From Achatina immaculata (Eukaryota > Mollusca > Gastropoda > Stylommatophora > Achatinidae), in assembly GCA_009760885.1 (NCBI GenBank), contig CM019703.1:10480959-10544958 (forward strand): DNA of 64,000 nucleotides, written 5' to 3'. Under the pieces are notes generated by a model. That model was not told the DNA's origin. It saw nothing but the letters and a program-made list of their open reading frames with translations, and did no database searches. Made by a program: the position numbers and the translations under genes. Shown here in pieces: positions 58,470 through 64,000 of this stretch (position 1 is its first letter; the number at the start of each line of letters is the position of its first letter).

Positions 58470-59692
58470 TACTGATCTGTGTAGCATGTGCTAGATGAAA
58501 TACTGAGACATTTATGCCGATCTGTGCTGGATGAAATATTGAGACAGTTATGTTGATCTGTGCAGTATGTGCTAGATGAAATACTGAGACATTTATTGTT
58601 TATCTGTGCAGTCTGTGCTGAATGAAATAATGAGACATTTATGCCAATCTGAGCAGTCTGTGCTAGATGAAATACTGAGACATTTATGCCAATCTGTGCT
58701 GGATGAAATATTGAGACATTTATGTTGATCTGTGCAGTCTGTGCTAGATGAAATACTGAGACATTTATTATTTATCTGTGCAGTCTGTGCTGAATGAAAT
58801 ACTGAGACATTTATGTTGCTTTGTGTAGGCTGTACTAGATGGAATACTGTGATGTTTGTTTTTGGTTTGCATTGTCTGTGCTAAATGGAATACTGAGATG
58901 TTTGTTTTGATCTGTGTAGTCTATGCTGGGTGGAATACTGAGATGCATGTGATGATCTGTGTAGTCTGTGCTGGGTGGAATACTGAGATGTTTGTGATGC
59001 TCTGTGTAGTCTATGCTGGGTGGAATACTGAGATGCTTGTGATGCTCTGTGTAGTCTATGCTGGCTGGAATACTGAGACGTTTGTGATGCTCTATGTAGT
59101 CTGTGTTGGGTGGAATACCGAGATCCTTGTTTTGATCTTTGTAGTCTATGCTGGGTGGAATACTGAGATGTTTGTGATGCTCTGTGTAGTCTATGCTGGG
59201 TGGAATACTGAGATGCTTGTGATGCTCTGTGTAGTCTATGCTGAGTGGAATACTGAGATGTTTGTGATGCTCTATGTAGTCTGTGTTGGGTGGAATACTG
59301 AGATGTTTGTGATGATCTGTGTAGTCTATGCTGGGTGGAATACTGAGATGTTTGTTTTGCTCTGTGTAGTCTATGCTGGGTGGAATACTGAGATGTTTGT
59401 GACGCTCTGTGTAGTCTATGCTGGGTGGAATACTGAGATGCATGTGATGATCTGTGTAGTCTATGCTGGGTGGAATACTGAGAAGCTTGTGATGATCTGT
59501 GTAGTCTATGCTGGGTGGAATATTAAGATGCTTGTGATGATCTGTGTAGTCTATGCTGGGTGGAATACTGAGATGTTTGTGATGCTCTGTGTAGTCTATG
59601 CTGGGTGGAATACTGAGATGTTTGTGATGCTCTGTGTAGTCTGTGCTGGGTGGAATACTGAGATGTTTGTTTTGATCAATGTAGTCTAAATG
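58470..59692. repeat. 45-bp minisatellite, about 27 copies
   Basis: Unit GCTGGGTGGAATACTGAGAT plus GTTTGTGATGATCTGTGTAG and TCTAT. Copies before 58850 are diverged (ATGAAATACTGAGACATTTA type); those after are uniform. It leaves ORFs open on both strands (277 and 202 codons) with a 15-residue period. Confidence 0.93.
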
Positions 59693-60349
59693 TCTGTCTA
59701 CAAGATTAACCAGGGATTATTATGCAGCAAAGAGAATGCATGTACTTTTGTTGCTATTCATTGGTATGCAGCTATTGTTGCACCATTTCTGTACACTGTT
59801 TATTTCAACTTGAAGAGTTAATTCTGTGTCAGTTAGAGTCACAAGTATGGCATGTGCATGACTCACACACAAAAAAGTCACACAATGGGTCCTTGAGATG
59901 AAGTGCTAGATTCCCCCTTGTAACTAAAGAGAGTAAATGGTAAGAATAGCATCTCATAAAGCACTTGCACCACTCATGGATAAACTCAGTCTATGAGAGC
60001 TTTTGTAGTACTTTTATTTGCTGTCTGCTTAAGGGAAATGAGGTAATAAATTTTGTTGGTGGACTAGGTGTTCTAGATCTTCTCTATGCTTACAAACACC
60101 AAACAGATTGCCCAATCATCATCACCATCACCATCATCACCACCACCAGTCCTATTAGGTAGGTCTCAGTATGACTTCAAAAGATGTCAACAGCTTGGTT
60201 TTACTTTACATATGGATATCTAGGAACAGAACAGCTAAAAGAAAATCCTAATCTAACAGTAGTGTTTTTTTTTATTGCTCCGAGATCCAAGCCTCATGCC
60301 CCCAATCATTTATTTCCAATACCCCCCCTCCCATGGGATACAGATACCC
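59693..60349. other. unassigned sequence
   Basis: An ATC/ACC microsatellite near 60116-60148; otherwise nothing recognised. Confidence 0.4.
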
Positions 60350-60515
60350 CAGGTTAAGAATCCCACTTTTGAAGTGAGTAAAGCCTCTTTGTATTTGATA
60401 CTGAGCAACCATTCCAGATTGTTGAGCAATAATCTAAATGTGTTTGTATAGGTGATATGTAGTATGTCTTCCTTGTGTCTTGATCGATGAAGTGTTTAAT
60501 TTTGGCTAACTGGTA
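60350..60515 (-). mobile_element. LINE ORF2 fragment
   Basis: The minus strand encodes IKHFIDQDTRKTYYISPIQT then HLDYCSTIWNGCS, the thumb region of a CR1/jockey-like reverse transcriptase. It joins directly to a GA-rich tract. Confidence 0.75.
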
Positions 60516-60800
60516 TAGAGAGAGAGAGAGAGCGAGAAAGAGAGAGAGAGAGAGGAAGAGAGACAGAGATACAGAGAGAGAGCGAGACAGATACAGACAG
60601 TAAGTGAGAGCGAGAGAGACAAAGAAAGACAGTGACAGAGATATGCAGAGAGATAAACAAAGACAAGGAAACAGACAGAAAGAGACAGAATGACGGACAG
60701 AAACAGACAGAGGGACAAAAAGAGAGTGAAAGAAGAATACAAACAGAGAGTGACACAGCGAGAGACATACACAGATAAAGAGAAACAGGTAAGGGCATAG
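60516..60800. repeat. GA/ACAGAG-rich low-complexity tract
   Basis: Imperfect GAGA and GACAGA units over 285 bp; long Leu/Ser ORFs on the minus strand are artefacts. Confidence 0.9.
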
Positions 60801-61329
60801 AAAGATGGTATCATTAAAAATACACATGACAAAAGGTTAACATTAATAGTATGAGGAGGGTGACCCCCCCCCCCCAACCCCCCTCAAATGTGCAACAGGA
60901 TAAGTGAAACTGACAAAGTGCACAAGAAATACGCGCTGTCTCCTTTATGCGATTTTGGTCTATGCCGACTGCTTTGTGTCCGCTAGTTCATGTTTTGACT
61001 ACATTTCTGATAACCTTCATTTCTTTTCTCTTGTCCTAGATTTTTTATTTCAAAATTTCAGCGAAAGTGGGCACAGTATTCATATTTTTAAAAAGCGACG
61101 TGATGCAGTATCTGACATTTCTCTTTCATATTTCACAGGACTCCTGCCTGATACTTGCGTCACTTGCGGCCTGACCTGGTCTACACTGCGCTGACATAAC
61201 CGCAAAACACAGTATCTCATTTTGACCTCGCTAATCCTTACCAGAGATTTTTCTGTCGGGGAGTGCACACCCCCCCCCCCCAACCTATGTTTGTTATCAT
61301 TGTGGCTGAGACCACCAATGTTGTTAGTG
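60801..61329. other. unassigned sequence with two C runs
   Basis: C10 near 60866 and C12 near 61270. No gene or repeat family recognised. Confidence 0.4.
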
Positions 61330-61650
61330 CAGTTCCCGGGTTACGAACGCCCGACTTCTGTACAACTCGTAGCTACTCGTATAGACTAGTTGGTAAAAAA
61401 ATGTCACACACAATTGTTAGTAATAACAAACAGGCGCTACTTTGTGGCGCACACCAAAACACTGCGCGTCTCCAGCGGCTCATTAGTTTCTTTAGTGCAC
61501 AGAAAGGACTCATATATGTATACTGTATACCACATCTAACATTTGACTGACTGACGTTAGATACGGAATCGTACAAAATTGTTCTGACTTACGCACAAAT
61601 TCGACTTAATTAAGAACAGACTTTGGAAAGGAACTCGTTGGTACCCCGGA
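61330..61650. mobile_element. Tigger/pogo-like MITE
   Basis: Left end GCAGTTCCCGGGTTACGAAC; right end in reverse complement CCGGGGTACCAACGAGTTCC. Interior sequences such as CCGACTTCTGTACAACTCGT and ACTTACGCACAAATTCGACT are typical of such non-autonomous elements. No coding. Confidence 0.6.
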
Positions 61651-62750
61651 TATTACATACTCTCAAGTGATGTCTGATGTCTATTCTTGTACCTTGTCAC
61701 AATGACATGATCACAAACTGTGAAAAGCCATCGATCAGAAAGACTTCGCAAAACGTAATGCAAAAGGCTCATTTATACCGATAAGTCGGATACGTTTTCG
61801 ATACTTGTCCATATTTCGGAAGGCGTGGTAGATTTCTGCCTCATTAACTTATTAATGAACGTCAGAGCTTTTATTAAAAACATGCTCATCAAACATCCAC
61901 CAGTCCGACGGCTGAGAGAGGACTTTATCTCTGTTGGTGCTTACTCCGTATGTAAAACCAATATATAAAACACACAGCGTGCGCAAAAGGTTCAGTTTTC
62001 GCACTTTCGATCAAATCCCAGTCATGCCTTTACTGATTTTAATAACCAATAATGGTGCACAAGTATAATAACAACACATAAGCTTAAATCTTATAAGTAT
62101 GAGAAACTACAAGCTTTCGCGTCTTATGCAAAGTCATTTCAATTCAGTATGAGAAGTATTCACATGACGAAATTCCATCTATATCCACATACAAAAGGAG
62201 TGTGACCAAGGACACGGCCTGTATATAAAGTGGCTACCCCATGGCATAGCCACCTGACGGCATATATTTCTAACTAAAATTATGAAACGGTTTCTAACTA
62301 AAACTTTGGCAAATAAGACTTCTACTTACTGCCCGCTTCGAAGTTCTGAACTGAAATACACCGGGAAATATTTACAGCTAACTGGTGTGTTCTTTTCCGG
62401 ACATCATGCATAACGCAGACAGGTACACCAACAGCCATCCAGAAACAGTAACAAAGCACACAATCGTATCCAGGTGCGGACTAGATACGTGCAGGTCGGA
62501 AACTACTGGTCTTTTCTCGCAGTTTATTTTGGCCAAGGAAGGGCATGAATACAGCAGGAAGCTTCAGTCAGGTCCTTGGGATTATTTATTTGATCACAGG
62601 ACTTCCTGTTATTCACAATTTTTCATCAGCTTTTTTTTGGCGTGGCATTCTCTGGGGCGAGACGTTAATTACAAGTAAATATTTGTAATTCTGATGAACC
62701 ACTTCTTCTCTGCTAGCCTACAAGAGCTCGTGAATTCCAGCAATCCTCTT
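61651..62750 (-). promoter_or_regulatory. candidate promoter / non-coding first exon region of Kidins220
   Basis: CpG dinucleotides are visibly more frequent here than in the rest of the window. On the minus strand a strong donor, CGGGCA|GTAAGT, ends a possible exon at 62330, and a 5'-UTR acceptor exists at 57674. No TATA box or transcript evidence; another donor-like site is near 61945. Tentative. Confidence 0.28.
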
Positions 62751-62867
62751 AACAAGATATCTATTTTTGATACACCCTAACAGATACACGAACAGAGGGT
62801 TATGCTGAACTATCGATCACACACATTTGAAGGCGTCTTTCGAATGACTCCTTTGAACTGGAGCTTA

Positions 62868-63182
62868 GATCTTTTTTTCTTCATCTCCCTGGAACTGCGA
62901 GCTGCTGGTCTTTGCAGCCGATGTTGTGAAGATGTTGAGCCACAGAATCATATCGGCGTGGGAGCGGGTTGTGGCAGCTATTTTTTCATTCCCTGTATGT
63001 AGCTAAAAACAAGGGGTGTGCAATGCTTCTTTAGCAGACTCCACCACCATGGTCAATATGGCGATCCCTGCTCCGTCAGCCAGGCTAGACCAGTTACTGG
63101 GGAGGGTTGGAACAGGGTCTTGGTCAGTTACGGTTCGTCAACCCTGACGTCAGCATGACTGCCAAATCGGACAGTGCCCTCT
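62868..63182 (-). mobile_element. dispersed repeat family B
   Basis: Shares TCTTTGCAGCCGATGTTGTG, AGCAGACTCCACCACCATGG and ACAGGGTCTTGGTCAGTTAC with the other copies, preceded by a short inverted tail (TTTTTTTCTTCATCTCCC). Confidence 0.75.
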
Positions 63183-63354
63183 CGAGCTCAGATAAGATAC
63201 TTCTGTGCTCTATACATAAATCTGACGATGTTACTGCCAAACTTGATGTTATGATCCAATCCATTCAGCTGTAAAAATGGTTTCATGACTCTCTTGTGTT
63301 AGGGATAACACCAGCAATACATCTTGGATGCATTCGGGACAAAATCTGAAGAAC

Positions 63355-63660
63355 TTTAAATTGTGCCAGGCAGCGTTGGCGATCATGCTTTCTCCGTCCT
63401 GCGCGGTCCTTGGTGTTTCCGATTAATTCTAATGCTGCTCTTTTTCCATGCCACTTGGTCAGTCAACTGAGATATTTTCTTCTCTCTCTCTCTCTGTCTT
63501 TCTCTCTTCCTTCTTCCCTTGCATTTTCCAGTCATCAGCACGTTCTACAATCTCTTGTCTTCTCATGACATGTCCAAGAAATTCTGACCGTCTTTTTTTT
63601 ATTATCATTTCAACTAGTTTTAGTTGTTCTGAAACTTGTTTAAATGTGAAACAATGCAAA
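63355..63660 (-). mobile_element. LINE 3' end, family E
   Basis: Minus-strand frame 63659-63459 encodes KLVEMIIKKRRSEFLGHVMR, and the 3' end GGAAACACCAAGGACCGCGC resembles 53.2-53.4 kb. It ends in GCCTGGCAC. Confidence 0.8.
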
Positions 63661-63756
63661 CTCTAAAATAGCAACACAAACATTCAGGGTGTATGGGGAG
63701 GAGAAAAAAAAGAAGACATACACAGATAAGCCAACTGACATGTCGAACAAATAAAT

Positions 63757-64000
63757 AAATCTCTCTCTCTCTGAACCTTAAGTGCCCAGGGCACATGGGG
63801 CTTCCGCAAGGGTTTTCCACAAATGCCTGTCTTTCGCCTTTTTTTCTGCTCTTTCCCAGGTGAGCCCTCTATTGCTCAACATCCTTTCTGTTGTTCTTCT
63901 CCATGTCTCTTTTGGTCTACCCTTACTTCTGCTCCCCTGTGGTGTCCATCTTAGTGCTATTTTTGGTAGTGAGTTGTCAGTCATTCGGAGCACATGTCCC
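63757..64000 (-). mobile_element. LINE 3' fragment, family C, cut by window end
   Basis: Minus-strand frame 63993-63778 reads [20 protein letters not shown] then KGRPKETWRRTTERML and LWKTLAEAPCALGT with stop. It is the least damaged copy of this family here and continues past 64000. A GA run and TTTATTTATT follow the stop. Confidence 0.87.

Noticed and set aside
60354..60877. Multi-pass membrane protein suggested by Leu/Ser/Phe-rich ORFs
   Set aside because: Product of the GA/ACAGAG low-complexity tract read in antisense, fused to a LINE fragment.

Overview
This is a eukaryotic genomic window, almost certainly from an invertebrate animal. A mollusc, perhaps a gastropod, is my best guess from the style of the protein, the AT-rich introns and the repeat load; nothing here fixes the species. 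It contains no prokaryotic feature: no operons, no ribosome binding sites, no CRISPR.

Nearly the whole window is one gene on the minus strand, a complete orthologue of Kidins220/ARMS (kinase D-interacting substrate of 220 kDa, ankyrin repeat-rich membrane spanning). I could place 25 coding exons from the ATG at 57554 down to the TGA at 12999-13001. All junctions are GT/AG, every phase matches its neighbour, and the sum is 5340 nt (1779 residues plus stop), close to the length of the vertebrate protein. The order is: a short N-terminal exon; ten exons of exactly 99 nt, one 33-residue ankyrin repeat each; an exon with an eleventh, degenerate repeat; the KAP P-loop NTPase module (Walker A in exon 13, four hydrophobic segments in exons 14-15 and 17, Walker B in exon 18, C-terminal NTPase region through exon 23); a proline-rich exon 24; and a large last exon with the SAM-like domain, a long disordered serine/acidic tail and a C-terminal PDZ ligand. 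By family knowledge the protein is a membrane scaffold that links receptors such as neurotrophin and Eph receptors to MAPK/Rap1 signalling and the cytoskeleton.

Layout on the plus strand: 1-11345 is downstream of the gene and holds tandem repeats, an internally deleted retroelement and unassigned AT-rich DNA. 11346-12998 is the probable 3' UTR, carrying an old LINE fragment. 12999-57554 is the coding span. 57555-57673 is 5' UTR with two tiny upstream ORFs. 57674-64000 is the upstream side: a 45-bp minisatellite, a MITE, a relatively CpG-rich stretch that may be the promoter/first exon, and dispersed repeats.

The introns are full of mobile DNA: at least four families of non-LTR retrotransposon fragments, a tRNA-derived SINE family, a second dispersed family of unknown origin with GAA-rich tails, a deleted mariner with recognisable inverted repeats, Tigger/pogo-like MITEs and several minisatellites. 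Several are nested. The most unusual structures are a 79-bp minisatellite made from SINE sequence inside a very recent 1.1-kb tandem duplication (20.5-22.3 kb), and a partial duplication of coding exon 19. I found no new defence or biosynthetic system; the notable points concern the architecture and lineage-specific features of Kidins220 and the repeat history around it.
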